A stretch of DNA of 64,000 bases from Moorena bouillonii PNG (GCF_001942495.1 NZ_MKZS01000001.1:3113295-3177294), one strand, 5' to 3'; shown: positions 27,882-37,439, numbered from the stretch's first letter. The notes: generated by a model not told the origin, from the letters alone. Numbers and translations: made by a program.

Positions 27882-30800
27882 ATGGGATATCAACGGGCAA
27901 GCCAAACTAAAAACAACCAAACAACCCCAAAGGGAAAAACCGTTCAAGCCAAGCCAACCCCCTTGGGTACCCATAGTCCGGTTCACCCGATGCTGCAACT
28001 CCAACGAAAACTGGGAAACCAAGCGGTCAATCGTCTGATCCAGACAAAAATGCAAGTGGGGGAACCAGATGATGTGTACGAGAAGGAGGCAGACAGTGTT
28101 GCAGCCCAAGTAATGCGCATGCCAGCACCCTCAGTGCAAAATTCCATGGAGGAAGAGGAGGTTCAAACTAAGCCGATAGCGCTACAGTTACAATCCGAGG
28201 AAGAGGAAATTCAAACTAAGCCGATAGGGCTACAGTTACAATCGGACGAAGAAGAAATTCAAACTAAGCCGATAGCGCTACAGTTACAATCCCAGGAAGA
28301 GGAAATACAAACTAAGCCCATAGCGCTACAGTTACAATCCCAGGAAGAGGAAATACAAACTAAGCCCATAGCGCTACAGTTACAATCCCAGGAAGAAGAA
28401 ATACAAACTAAGCCCTATGGGCTACAGTTACAATCCGAGGAAGAGGAAATACAAACTAAAGCAAATCCTGGTCAAACCCCAACAGTATCCCCTAATTTAG
28501 AAACCAAAATCCAATCCCGACGGGGAACGGGTCAACCTCTACCGGAGAATACCCGCAGTTTCATGGCATCCCGCTTTGGTAATGATTTTAGCGGAGTAAA
28601 AGTCCATACAGACTCGATAGCAGCATCAGCAGCCCAAGAATTAAATGCCCAGGCTTTCACCACCGGTCAAGATATCTTTTTCGGTTCCGGTTACTACGAA
28701 CCCCATACCACTAAAGGGAAAACCCTCTTAGCCCACGAACTTACCCACACGATTCAGCAACAGCCTAGTGTTGCCGGGAGCTCTATTCAGGGTCGTGAGG
28801 GTATGAATGACAGTGAAACCGCAACCATTTCACCCACAGCCCCAGCCCCAGCACCTTCCTCCCCCACATCAGTACCACCCCCAACTACCACAACCCAACC
28901 TCCCGAAGTTACTGTTACCGCCACATCCCCAGAAGCAACTGCTGCCCCACCAGCAATAACTGAACAGACCACAGCATCAGTTTCCGCAGAAGCTCCCCCA
29001 GAATCAGTAACTCCCCAACCTGCAGGGGAAACAGGAAGTGTTGGTGTGGAATTGCTCATGCCCGAACCTCCTTCGGAACTTTCCCCAGAAGCTCAAAACC
29101 GCCTCGCACAAGTTCAAAGCAATGCTGCTACGGCTGCTGCCACAGAATCTGAACTTCCCAGTGCAGAAGCTAACGTTGCCAGTGCCCGTAGTGCAGTAAC
29201 AGAACCAGAGGAAGAAACCAGTGCCCGTGCAGGGGAAGCTTTGGTGGAAGCCCTCGGCGAACGACCCCAGCCCAGTCCTGAAATTGAAGCTCTGTGTCAG
29301 AGAATTTATCAGATAATTCGCAGTAAGCGTCCCCCCGATGAAGAATCCCTCGTGGATGCTGACCCCACAGAAGCTGCCCAGGAAGCAGGGGGTGAACTGA
29401 ATCAATCCATTCAAAGTAACATAGAGCAAGTCGAAAGTAGTTATGACCAACTAGACCAACAACCAGAAGGCACTGCCCAACAGCAACCCCAAGCACTGGA
29501 AGTTCCCCCGGAAACCGTAGAAACCCCAGAAATCAATGCCGAAGCTGCTGTTCCTGACCCCGTAACCCCAGAAGCAGTGTCCCTAGATGCAGATGTTGCT
29601 GCCAGTAGCACTCGCATGGAAGAAGCGGGGATGAATACGGAAGCTGCCCAGTTAGTGGAAACAGGTCCCATTGCAGAAGCGAGGGCAGCTCAGGGAGAAC
29701 TTCAGGAAACAGCCCAGCGAGATCCAGCAGAGGTTCTTGCCGAGCAACAAGAAGCTTTAGCCAATGCCAGTTCTGATATGGCAGCTTTGCAGGAAGCAGC
29801 ACTTAATGCCCTAGCTACCTCCCGTGCATCCACCGTCGGCGGAGTACATAGCCAACAGACAGAAATGGTGGGTTCCGAAGAGCAAATGCGCACCCAAATA
29901 AGTGCCCAAGCTCAAGGAATTTTTGCCCATGCCCAAAACCAAGTTAATACCCTCCTCACGCCCCTATCTCAAACAGCCATGAATCGATGGGAAACCGGAG
30001 CAGCAGTTCTTTCTGAGCAGTTCCGGCAAAGTCTATCTCGGGTAAAACGCTGGGTCGATGAGCGTCACGAAAGTACGGTGCTGGCAGTGGTGGATTATTT
30101 TACCGGTTTACCTGACTGGGTAACGGAGGAATACGACAAAGCGGAACAGGCTTTTGGTGATGGGGTTTGTAACCTGATCCGGGAAATTTCGGCAGAGGTA
30201 AATGGGGTAATTGCTACCTGCGAAGCAATCATAGATCAAGCCCGTCAGGAGATTAATAATCTCTTTACCAATCTGCCAGCAGAACTACAGGAATGGGCAG
30301 CATCGGAACAGGAAAGGTTTAATGCTCAACTCGACGGCTTGCATCAGCAAGTAATGTCAACCCGCGATAACTTTAACAGTGACCTGGCTAACCGTGCAGC
30401 TCAATCCGTACAAGAGGTGCGCCAAGAAATTCACGAGTTGCGTGAAGCTGCTGGAGGGTTAATTGGGCGCGTTGTTAATGCGGTTAACCAATTCCTGGAA
30501 GATCCCGCTAAGTTTATTATTGAGGGATTGTTAGCATTAGTGGGCATTGCAGCCTCTGCTTTCTGGGCAGTGGTAAACCGCATTGGAGATGTGATTGACG
30601 ATATTGCTGAAAATCCCTTGGGATTTGCCGAGAATTTACTGGCAGCCATTGGTCAGGGATTTGCTCAGTTCTTCGACAAAATTGGTAGCTACCTGCTCGA
30701 TGGCTTACTAGAATGGCTATTTTCTGGTTTAGGAGCTGTGGGAGTGCAAATTCCCTCTGATTTTTCCCTATCGAGTGTTATTACCTTCTTCTTGGAATTA

Positions 30801-32939
30801 ATGGGTATTACCTGGGAGCGAATTCGGGGCTTACTGGCTCGGCACATTGGGGAGGAAAATATCGCCTTAATTGAACAAGCCTATGAACTCATCGCTGACT
30901 TAATTACCATGGGTCCCCAGGGAATTTTTGAGATGATTAAAGAACAGTTAGATCCCCAGAATATCCTGGACATGGTAATGCAATCAGCAATTGATTTCTT
31001 GCAGGAAACCTTGATTGCCCAGGTGAGTGTTCGGGTGCTGGCTATGTTTAACCCCGTGGGAGCAATTGTTCAGGCGATAGAAGTAATTTATAAGGTACTT
31101 AAGTGGATTTTTGAAAATGCAGCTCGCATCTTTAGCCTGGTGGAAACTGTGGTTAATGGTATGGCGGATATTATTGCTGGTAATGTTAGCGGTATGGCAA
31201 ATGCGGTTGAGCAGGCACTAGCAAGGTTGGTGGTTCCCGTCATTGATTTCTTTGCCGGTTTAGTTAATTTAGGTAATTTGCCAGATCGTATTGCGGATAC
31301 GATTCGCGGTTTCCAAGAGTGGGTTGAGGGTATTCTGGAACGGGTGATTGCTTGGTTGGCGGAAAGGGCGAGGGCGTTGTTGAGGAGTTTGGGGATTGGG
31401 GGTGAAGAGGATGATCAGGTAGGACCAGATGGACAGCTCAGCGATGTTGTTGTGGGTGAAACTATCAATTTTACAGGTGGCAACGAGAACCATCGTATTT
31501 ATGTTTCTGTTAGTGGGTCTGAAGTGGAATTGATGGTGGCAAGTAGTAGACCGCTACCTCTCTCTAGTAAGCTAACTGAATGGGAAAGCTCTCTCTCAAC
31601 GCTTGCATCTCCACAACAGCAACAAGCTAGTGCCCTGATTGCTACAGTTAGAAGCCAGTACAATATTGTTGTAAAAGAGGGAGAAGAGGCTAACCAGGCA
31701 ATTAGTCAAGCGCAACGAACCCCCAATGAAAACACAACAGCGCAAGCACAGCAACAAGACAATGAGGTAGAAGCAGCGGAAAGAAGTATCACGCCTGAAC
31801 TAGGTGAATTGTTTGACATCTTTGAAGGTGGCATTCCATTCCAACCGATTGAGGAAACGATTCAACTTGAAGGAGGTACTGATCGACTGTCTATAAGACC
31901 AGGCAACCGAGGGAATCTTGATGTATTTGTCAAAAATAGTGAAATTACATCTTTATTTGTCAGTATTATCTCAGGTCCGCTTGGAAATGCCATTCATAAT
32001 CATGGCACCATTTTAGCCGAATCCATTGCAGATAATATTGATCCTCAACTTGATGAAATAAGATCTGTGCATATTAATGACGGAAGAGTTGCCTCTAGCT
32101 CACTCGAATTACTTAATTCCCATGCAAGAACAATTAGTCAGCAATTATCCAGGTTTGGACCTGCCATGAAAGCTCCTTCCCTCTCAAGACTGTTGAGTCT
32201 TGAGCCGATTCAGAGGTACCGAGTTGGCTTTAATCAACAAATGGGAAATCACCCAACAATCATTGCTGAATACGATAGACAGCTACACGAACAGGAAATT
32301 GGTCTCAATGCCATAACACTGGATCAGTGGATTGTTAACAGGAATGCTTATTCTCTCAATCAAAATCAAATTGAGCAAATTGACAGTGATGAAAGAGAAA
32401 CTGTTTTAAGAGAACTCCGTGAACGTGCTTTAGCAGCTCAAGAAACCGCAAGAGGACGAAAGCCAAGGTTCCAGCAAGCTGCCGATGAGGTAGAAAGAGC
32501 ACTTGAAAATCCAGAATACATCCCCAATTTTAATAAGTTAAAGTTAGTAACTAATCGATTTGGTAATGAACGAGCTTGGCGCAGGCAAAATAGAGAAGGA
32601 ATTGCAGCCCTATTACAACAACTTAGGAGTGAAACAGATGATTGGAAACTTATTTTTAAGAGAGCTGCTGTTCTGCACAATGCTGATCAAATAGCAGGAG
32701 GATTTGGCACAATCCCGAATGTAAACATTGTTCCTAGACCTTCAGAAAATGATAGTGATGAGGCTTGGCAGAATTATCTTCAACAGCTCCGAAGATATGT
32801 CGGATCATCCCGAATCAATTCTGGAATAGGTTCACTTTGGAGAACCAAAATAGATGCTCTGGAAGATTATATTAGAAGCAACTATCAATCTCAAGGATGG
32901 TCTATTTGGAGAATGAATGTGGAACTCAGTAGAGAGTAA
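27882..32939 (+). CDS. DUF4157 polymorphic effector with C-terminal Ntox15-type nuclease
   Basis: 1685 residues from the ATG preceded by AAGG; a GTG at 27873 is a weaker alternative. Order: N-terminal LQRKLGNQAVNRLIQ segment; six full and one partial copies of a 16-residue EEEIQTKPIALQLQSQ repeat (about 90-192); DUF4157 domain with HELTH metal-binding motif (285-289); Pro/Thr-rich linker; Ala/Glu-rich coiled coils (about 390-860); amphipathic-hydrophobic helices (about 865-1170); a linker with ENHRIYVSVSGSEVELMVAS; and a C-terminal domain (about 1465-1685). That domain has RQLHEQEIGLNAITLDQWIV, VLHNADQIAGG (HxxD at 1599-1602) and SGIGSLWRTKIDALEDYI, matching the Ntox15 (Tde1-type) DNase pattern as I know it. 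DUF4157 proteins are typical eCIS cargo. Domain calls come from motif recognition only. Confidence 0.8.
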   Translation: MGYQRASQTKNNQTTPKGKTVQAKPTPLGTHSPVHPMLQLQRKLGNQAVNRLIQTKMQVGEPDDVYEKEADSVAAQVMRMPAPSVQNSMEEEEVQTKPIALQLQSEEEEIQTKPIGLQLQSDEEEIQTKPIALQLQSQEEEIQTKPIALQLQSQEEEIQTKPIALQLQSQEEEIQTKPYGLQLQSEEEEIQTKANPGQTPTVSPNLETKIQSRRGTGQPLPENTRSFMASRFGNDFSGVKVHTDSIAASAAQELNAQAFTTGQDIFFGSGYYEPHTTKGKTLLAHELTHTIQQQPSVAGSSIQGREGMNDSETATISPTAPAPAPSSPTSVPPPTTTTQPPEVTVTATSPEATAAPPAITEQTTASVSAEAPPESVTPQPAGETGSVGVELLMPEPPSELSPEAQNRLAQVQSNAATAAATESELPSAEANVASARSAVTEPEEETSARAGEALVEALGERPQPSPEIEALCQRIYQIIRSKRPPDEESLVDADPTEAAQEAGGELNQSIQSNIEQVESSYDQLDQQPEGTAQQQPQALEVPPETVETPEINAEAAVPDPVTPEAVSLDADVAASSTRMEEAGMNTEAAQLVETGPIAEARAAQGELQETAQRDPAEVLAEQQEALANASSDMAALQEAALNALATSRASTVGGVHSQQTEMVGSEEQMRTQISAQAQGIFAHAQNQVNTLLTPLSQTAMNRWETGAAVLSEQFRQSLSRVKRWVDERHESTVLAVVDYFTGLPDWVTEEYDKAEQAFGDGVCNLIREISAEVNGVIATCEAIIDQARQEINNLFTNLPAELQEWAASEQERFNAQLDGLHQQVMSTRDNFNSDLANRAAQSVQEVRQEIHELREAAGGLIGRVVNAVNQFLEDPAKFIIEGLLALVGIAASAFWAVVNRIGDVIDDIAENPLGFAENLLAAIGQGFAQFFDKIGSYLLDGLLEWLFSGLGAVGVQIPSDFSLSSVITFFLELMGITWERIRGLLARHIGEENIALIEQAYELIADLITMGPQGIFEMIKEQLDPQNILDMVMQSAIDFLQETLIAQVSVRVLAMFNPVGAIVQAIEVIYKVLKWIFENAARIFSLVETVVNGMADIIAGNVSGMANAVEQALARLVVPVIDFFAGLVNLGNLPDRIADTIRGFQEWVEGILERVIAWLAERARALLRSLGIGGEEDDQVGPDGQLSDVVVGETINFTGGNENHRIYVSVSGSEVELMVASSRPLPLSSKLTEWESSLSTLASPQQQQASALIATVRSQYNIVVKEGEEANQAISQAQRTPNENTTAQAQQQDNEVEAAERSITPELGELFDIFEGGIPFQPIEETIQLEGGTDRLSIRPGNRGNLDVFVKNSEITSLFVSIISGPLGNAIHNHGTILAESIADNIDPQLDEIRSVHINDGRVASSSLELLNSHARTISQQLSRFGPAMKAPSLSRLLSLEPIQRYRVGFNQQMGNHPTIIAEYDRQLHEQEIGLNAITLDQWIVNRNAYSLNQNQIEQIDSDERETVLRELRERALAAQETARGRKPRFQQAADEVERALENPEYIPNFNKLKLVTNRFGNERAWRRQNREGIAALLQQLRSETDDWKLIFKRAAVLHNADQIAGGFGTIPNVNIVPRPSENDSDEAWQNYLQQLRRYVGSSRINSGIGSLWRTKIDALEDYIRSNYQSQGWSIWRMNVELSRE
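28149..28459 (+). repeat. 48-base tandem repeat inside the effector gene
   Basis: Six complete and one partial in-frame units coding EEEIQTKPIALQLQSQ-type 16-mers. Two adjacent units (about 28292-28387) are almost identical at the DNA level, indicating recent expansion. Copy number is likely to vary between strains. Confidence 0.9.
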
Positions 32940-32956
32940 TTAGGTAGGCAGAAAAT

Positions 32957-33559
32957 ATGTCATCAGTTGGAGAAGCTTTCATTCAAGGAATTGGTCGCCC
33001 AGACTTACCTGAAGTATCAGGGATAGATTTTTCTAAGCGCATTGCGCAAAAAGTTTGGGAAGAAGTGCAAGAGGAGATTGGCTCTGGATGGTTTATGAAT
33101 AGGTTTTTATATTTATTTGGAGAAAAGCTAGAATATTTATCTCCTTGTATAGATGCATGGAGCTTCTTGTTGGATTCTGAATTAAACAGAATAGTTATTG
33201 GTAAAAACGCTTATGGTTTTCTATTGATAATGGAAGACCCAAAAACTAAGGGAATTAATGCCCCAATTGGTTTGTTTGATCCATGGAATATTAGCTATCG
33301 TAAGTATGATGGACTGGGTTTTATAAATCTGATTGGTAATTGGTTGCCTCAAGGAAGAGTACCAGGTTTTCTATATAATATTCTGTATGAAAGCTGGCAA
33401 GAAAAAAATAAAAACTATCTCGATTTTTTTGAAATAATTGCCATTAAGCAGCCTTTATCCCTTGGAGGAAAAATAGAAGAGCAAAATTTTCAAATTGAGA
33501 ATATAGTTGAGTACTATCAAACTACTGGTTCTATATATAATAAAGTCTTAAATTCATAA
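32957..33559 (+). CDS. Probable immunity protein for the Ntox15 effector (GAD/DUF1851-like)
   Basis: 200 residues, starting 17 bases after the effector's stop, same strand. No signal peptide. The central part (DAWSFLLDSELNRIVIGKNA, GFLLIMEDPKTKG) resembles the DUF1851 region of Tdi1, the known immunity protein of the Tde1 DNase in type VI secretion; the resemblance is by eye and modest. Composition is AT-rich and unlike the neighbouring effector body, as is common for exchangeable toxin-immunity tips. The role is inferred mainly from position. Confidence 0.6.
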   Translation: MSSVGEAFIQGIGRPDLPEVSGIDFSKRIAQKVWEEVQEEIGSGWFMNRFLYLFGEKLEYLSPCIDAWSFLLDSELNRIVIGKNAYGFLLIMEDPKTKGINAPIGLFDPWNISYRKYDGLGFINLIGNWLPQGRVPGFLYNILYESWQEKNKNYLDFFEIIAIKQPLSLGGKIEEQNFQIENIVEYYQTTGSIYNKVLNS

Positions 33560-33657
33560 TAATATCAGCCTCTTATCCTGATATTTATGAATCACAATTT
33601 TTCAAAAATCCTCTGGTCTAACCCAGAGCGATCGCGTTTCTTCCTCATCCCTAGCAA

Positions 33658-33715
33658 TATACACGGCGATGATTTTCCCAGCCTTCATGGAGCAGCATAA
33701 AATGGTTGCGATCGT
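33658..33715 (-). pseudogene. xisI fragment
   Basis: About 58 bases nearly identical to 34421-34478, coding NHFMLLHEGWENHRRVY on the minus strand. This is an internal piece of an XisI protein with no gene around it. It shows that the region has been duplicated and broken up. The flanking sequence 33605-33650 resembles 39363-39460. Confidence 0.65.
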
Positions 33716-33846
33716 GCCCCGCGTGACCTACGGTCAATCGCTAACCTAACCCAGAATAACTTATAACTCTCAAAGAAGTCGATTATTGTATAATAGTTTC
33801 GTATCAAGATTTGCATAGATTGCTTATCTGAAGAGGTGATTTTAGA

Positions 33847-34182
33847 ATGGAAAAAATAATCCAGTATCGCCAATACATTAAACAACTTCTGAGTGATTAT
33901 GCCAGTAAAAGTCCATCTGATCAAGATGTTGAAGCTGCCTTAATATTTGACTCAGACCACGACCATTACCAAGTTGTCTATACTGGTTGGAAGAATCGCC
34001 AACCAATGTATGGTTGTGTTCTACATATGAGTATCAAGAATAGGAAAATTTGGATACATCATGATGGAACTGAAATTGGTTTTGCCAACGAACTTGTTAA
34101 ATTGGGAGTACCAAAAACTGATATTGTACTAGCATTTCAAGAACCTGCTGTACGTCAATATACTGACTTTGCAGTGAATTAG
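33847..34182 (+). CDS. xisI: XisI family protein
   Basis: 111 residues, full length for XisI, which together with XisH and the recombinase XisF controls excision of the fdxN element in Anabaena heterocysts. XisH/XisI pairs are widespread in cyanobacteria and their general function is unclear. Family signatures: YRQYIKQLLSDYA at the N-terminus, DHYQVVYTGWKNRQ, IKNRKIWIHHDGTE and the C-terminal EPAVRQYTDFAVN. GAGG lies 11 bases upstream of the ATG. No xisH partner precedes it, so it is an orphan copy. Confidence 0.88.
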   Translation: MEKIIQYRQYIKQLLSDYASKSPSDQDVEAALIFDSDHDHYQVVYTGWKNRQPMYGCVLHMSIKNRKIWIHHDGTEIGFANELVKLGVPKTDIVLAFQEPAVRQYTDFAVN

Positions 34183-34250
34183 AGTAAATTCATCGGCATT
34201 TTTTATAATTTTAGAGGTAAATTGACTGTCATAGAACTTATCAGCAAACA

Positions 34251-34463
34251 CTATGCCACCGCATACCCAGTATGTTCACGAATCTCGGGGGGATGAAAAG
34301 CAAGAACAATCCTATCCTTCGGTACTCCTGAAGCAACCAATTCATCCGTGATACCATCTTCAATACCGTCGTAGTGAATCCAGATTTTACCATCGCGGAT
34401 TTGAGCATGAACAATGGTACCATATACACGGCGATGATTTTCCCAGCCTTCATCGAGCAGCAT
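34251..34463 (-). pseudogene. xisI, N-terminal half lost
   Basis: The frame retains WENHRRVYGTIVHAQIRDGK, IWIHYDGIEDGITDEL and a terminal PEIREHTGYAVA block of XisI, but the first 40 or so residues are missing. Upstream the frame meets a TAG within a GCGTAGCGTGACC-type repeat at about 34466-34500, which appears to have replaced the 5' end. It converges with the intact xisI copy. Confidence 0.75.
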
Positions 34464-34578
34464 AAAATGATTGCGTTCGCGTAGCGTGACCTACGGTCAA
34501 TCGCTACTGATAATTACAGAGGTTGTCACATCACCATAGCGGTAAGGAAGATTGGCGTAATACTTTAAAATATTTTCT

Positions 34579-34630
34579 AGCGATGCAGCGCGGTCTTGGG
34601 GGTTTCCCCCATGAGCGACTGCATCAAGAC
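34579..34630 (-). repeat. Dispersed GTCTTGATGC ... GCATCGCT palindromic repeat, copy 2
   Basis: Inverted relative to the copy at 22525-22577; contains the GGGGGTTTCCCCC core. It lies in the 309-base gap 34464-34772 between the xisI pseudogene and the YbjN-domain gene, which otherwise holds nothing recognisable. Confidence 0.7.
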
Positions 34631-34772
34631 AGGGTTTCACGCCATTGCTCTAAACGTTGATTGGTGGTTTCCATTCGATAATTTCCTCAATATTTACATC
34701 GAAAAAAAGTACTGGAACTAAAACCAGGACTGCCATTAACCACAACTGGCTTTACTTTAATTTATCAAAAAA

Positions 34773-35891
34773 ATGAGTAACCATACTGAAAACTTCCCTT
34801 TAGACAAAGACTTAACCTTAAGCGACTCCTCCAATCCCTTAACCATTCCCACAACTTCCCTATCCCTCACCAAACAAAACGACAAAATCATCGAATGTCG
34901 TCTTACCTTCTGTGTAACCCCCGAACTTTACCACCGCATCGATACCGAAAAACTATTCAACCTCAAACCAGAAGTACGGGCACCCATCAGTGGTGGTAAC
35001 TTTCTCCCCAGTGGTGACATCCAAATTGAAACCACTCTCCAACCGGATTTACTGCCACAGCTATTAGAAAAGGCTTCCACCGCAGAAGAAGCTGCTAACT
35101 ACCTGCTTCACCTTTGTCAACAACCCGAAAACCCCTTAACAAACAAACTACTCAACACCGAAAGCTGGCTATGCTTATCGGTAAAACAGCAACAACCCAA
35201 CGGTGAAGTCGGTTATAACACCTTCTGGAACTACCTTAATCCTTCCACCATTAACCACCCAGAAGCTACCAGCGAAGAACTGTCAGAAGGAATTGTTAAC
35301 TTTTTCCAAGAATGGACCCAAGCCAATTTAGCTGAAGCTACCCAAAACGCTACCTCTGAATTTCTTGAGGGAATTACCAGCGTTTTCAACGAATTAGTTG
35401 ATGAAAAATTCTCCGACACAGAAGAAGATCCCACCACAAACCAATCAATCTTTACCGCAATAGTTAACTTTTTTGAATCAGACCAATGGCAATTTGTCAA
35501 TATACCAGAAACATCAGCCTTGCGTCTTTTATTCCGGGGTGAAAACGGACAATGGACTTGCTACGCCCAAGCCAGAGAAGAACAAAGACAATTCGTTTTT
35601 TATTCAATGTGCCCCGTTAAGGCTCCAGAAAACAAGCACCTAGCTATCACAGAATTCATCACCCGCGCCAACTATGGCATGATTATGGGTAACTTTGAAT
35701 TCGATTTAGACGATGGAGAAATCCGCTACAAAACCAGCATTGATGTAAAAGAGGACAATCTTAGTTTGGCTTTAATTAAACCAATAGTTTATGCTAACGT
35801 GATGACAATGGATGAATATTTACCAGGAATTATGGCAGTTATTGAATCAGAGGTGGAGGTGAAAGAAGCGATTTTGCGGATTGAGGGTTAA
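34773..35891 (+). CDS. YbjN-domain protein
   Basis: 372 residues. The C-terminal part (about 225-370: FTAIVNFFESDQWQFVNIPE, GQWTCYAQAREEQRQFVFYS, ITRANYGMIMGNFEFDLDDG) matches the YbjN/type III secretion chaperone-like fold common in cyanobacteria. The N-terminal 220 residues are acidic and have no recognised domain. No signal peptide or membrane helix. YbjN domains share a fold with secretion chaperones, so a chaperone role in the adjacent eCIS-like island is possible but unproven. No clear ribosome site. Confidence 0.65.
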   Translation: MSNHTENFPLDKDLTLSDSSNPLTIPTTSLSLTKQNDKIIECRLTFCVTPELYHRIDTEKLFNLKPEVRAPISGGNFLPSGDIQIETTLQPDLLPQLLEKASTAEEAANYLLHLCQQPENPLTNKLLNTESWLCLSVKQQQPNGEVGYNTFWNYLNPSTINHPEATSEELSEGIVNFFQEWTQANLAEATQNATSEFLEGITSVFNELVDEKFSDTEEDPTTNQSIFTAIVNFFESDQWQFVNIPETSALRLLFRGENGQWTCYAQAREEQRQFVFYSMCPVKAPENKHLAITEFITRANYGMIMGNFEFDLDDGEIRYKTSIDVKEDNLSLALIKPIVYANVMTMDEYLPGIMAVIESEVEVKEAILRIEG

Positions 35892-35936
35892 GACATATAG
35901 CAATTCTACGACTTGTGAGGTACAAATTTATGGGTT

Positions 35937-35990
35937 TTAGGGAGCAGGGAGCAGGGAGCAGGGAGCAGGGAGCAAGGAAGAGGGAAGATG
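35937..35990. repeat. Heptameric GGGAGCA tandem repeat
   Basis: Four GGGAGCA units followed by degenerate GGAAGAGG units; same family as 23600-23682 in the opposite orientation. The gap 35892-36102 holds nothing else. Confidence 0.8.
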
Positions 35991-36102
35991 GAAGAGGGAA
36001 GAGTCAATTTGAGGTACAATAACGGAGCCATAAAGTTGTGGGAGTAAATGCAGTAAATTTGTTTGATATAGATATTGGATTGGTGAGGTATCAGCAATCA
36101 CA

Positions 36103-36354
36103 TTAGGCATTTCCTAAATCCTCTGTTAATTCTGCTTCTGTTAATCTGAAAGTGTTGATACCATAGTCCCTCAACTTAGATAAAAAAACTACTCGCTCAA
36201 TACCAGCTAGTTGAGCAGCAGCACCAGAGGAAAGTTTACCTAATTCATAAAGTTTCATCGCAGCACTTAAACATAATTCTTGTCCTAGTTGTTCTGGTGT
36301 TAGGTTTAAAGCCTCTGCGGTTTCTTCTGGAACAGATAGGGTAACTTGATACAT
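36103..36354 (-). CDS. UPF0175 family protein (possible antitoxin)
   Basis: 83 residues from the ATG at 36354, chosen because MYQVTLSVPEETAEAL is the usual N-terminus; the frame is open 93 bases further upstream without resemblance. The remainder (LGQELCLSAAMKLYELGKLS, GAAAQLAGIERVVFLSKLRD) fits UPF0175, small helix-turn-helix-like proteins often paired with PIN toxins. No PIN-domain gene adjoins. Divergent from the lipoprotein gene. Confidence 0.8.
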   Translation of the reverse strand: MYQVTLSVPEETAEALNLTPEQLGQELCLSAAMKLYELGKLSSGAAAQLAGIERVVFLSKLRDYGINTFRLTEAELTEDLGNA

Positions 36355-36573
36355 AATCAACGGGAAAGCTACTTTGCTATAAATATAGCATTTATCAAAT
36401 AGGTGAGGTACAGCCCGTAGGGAGCATGTCAGTGCTATAAGGTACACAATTTATAGATTTTAGGGAATAGGGAATAGGGAACAGGGAACAGGTAAGAAGG
36501 TAAAAATATTGTGTACCTCATTATGATAAAAAACGCTATATTAACTTTAACAAGGATAACGTCGAGGTGCGCA

Positions 36574-37161
36574 ATGGATCTACACAAATCTAAAACTATA
36601 CTCTTGACTAGCATACTCTTGGCATACTTGAGTCTCAATGCTTGTAACGAACAAGAGACACCGCCACCGGATACATCCACTTCCTATCCATCTCCTATAA
36701 TAGAAGTAGAAACATCCCCAACTCCTACCCAAACTCAAACTACTCCTAAGCAAAGAAACGTTAAAGTTTTTTTTCCCAAGCAACCTCAAAGTAATCAGGA
36801 TTTTAGGTATGTAGAACCTGTAGTCAGAAGCACCACTAGTCGTGCAGTGGCTACTTTTGCCATTGAACAGTTGATTATTGGTCCGACCAAAGCAGAAACT
36901 AAAATTGGTTTCACCGAAGCACTACAACTTAAAGGTAGCTCCAACTGTGGTAAAGATTTTACCCTCTCTATTGCAGCAGAAACCGCGACCCTCAAGTTTT
37001 GCCGTGCCATTCCTTCCCCTGGAGTAGGCTATGATGCTAGAGCTACCAGTGCTATTGAATCTACCCTCAAACAGTTCTCAACTATCAAATCGGTAGTTAT
37101 CCTCAACAAAGAGGGCAATTGTTTTGGGGACTTAAGTGGTGAAAACTTCTGCAGGAAGTAG
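36574..37161 (+). CDS. GerMN-domain lipoprotein
   Basis: 195 residues. The start at 36574 is preferred: GAGG precedes it and it yields a proper lipoprotein signal (basic DLHKSK, hydrophobic TILLTSILLAYLSL, lipobox LNAC). A Thr/Pro-rich linker follows, then a GerMN domain (NVKVFFPKQ, SRAVATFAIEQLIIGPTKAE, SIAAETATLKFCRA). In cyanobacteria such proteins are anchored at the cell envelope and bind ligands of unknown nature. An upstream in-frame ATG at 36511 would add 21 residues that do not fit a signal peptide. Confidence 0.8.
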   Translation: MDLHKSKTILLTSILLAYLSLNACNEQETPPPDTSTSYPSPIIEVETSPTPTQTQTTPKQRNVKVFFPKQPQSNQDFRYVEPVVRSTTSRAVATFAIEQLIIGPTKAETKIGFTEALQLKGSSNCGKDFTLSIAAETATLKFCRAIPSPGVGYDARATSAIESTLKQFSTIKSVVILNKEGNCFGDLSGENFCRK

Positions 37162-37265
37162 GATAAAAGCAATACATCGTTACTCCTTACTTCCTACTTC
37201 CTACTCCCTTGGGTGCAGCGCTAAGATTCTTTACCCATAGGATTATTTCCTACATTGACCAAAGG

Positions 37266-37439
37266 TCACGCTACGCGAACAAAGATAATCACAAATTGAG
37301 CATCAGGCATCAGCCGTTTAAGGGCTTTTAAATGACCTTCCGCATCCGAGCGCTTGCGGAACCGAGCAACAACTACTCGTTGCATTTTAGGCAATAGGCG
37401 GACTATCACCCACGGATGAAGGCGTTCAGAATAAGACAT
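37266..37439 (-). CDS. Small basic protein of unknown function
   Basis: 57 residues, beginning MSYSERLHPWVIVRLLPKMQ and rich in Arg/Lys (VVVARFRKRSDAEGHLKALK). The sequence looks like a genuine compact alpha/beta protein. The last residues (FVRVA) are encoded by a GCGTAGCG-type dispersed repeat, so the natural C-terminus may have been replaced. A strong hairpin lies in its 5' leader. I recall similar short proteins in other cyanobacteria but cannot name the family. Confidence 0.55.
   Translation of the reverse strand: MSYSERLHPWVIVRLLPKMQRVVVARFRKRSDAEGHLKALKRLMPDAQFVIIFVRVA

Noticed and set aside
28787..29893. Several Ala/Val/Gly-rich open frames antisense to the DUF4157 gene
   Set aside because: Shadows of the Pro/Ala/Glu-rich linker; no independent signals.
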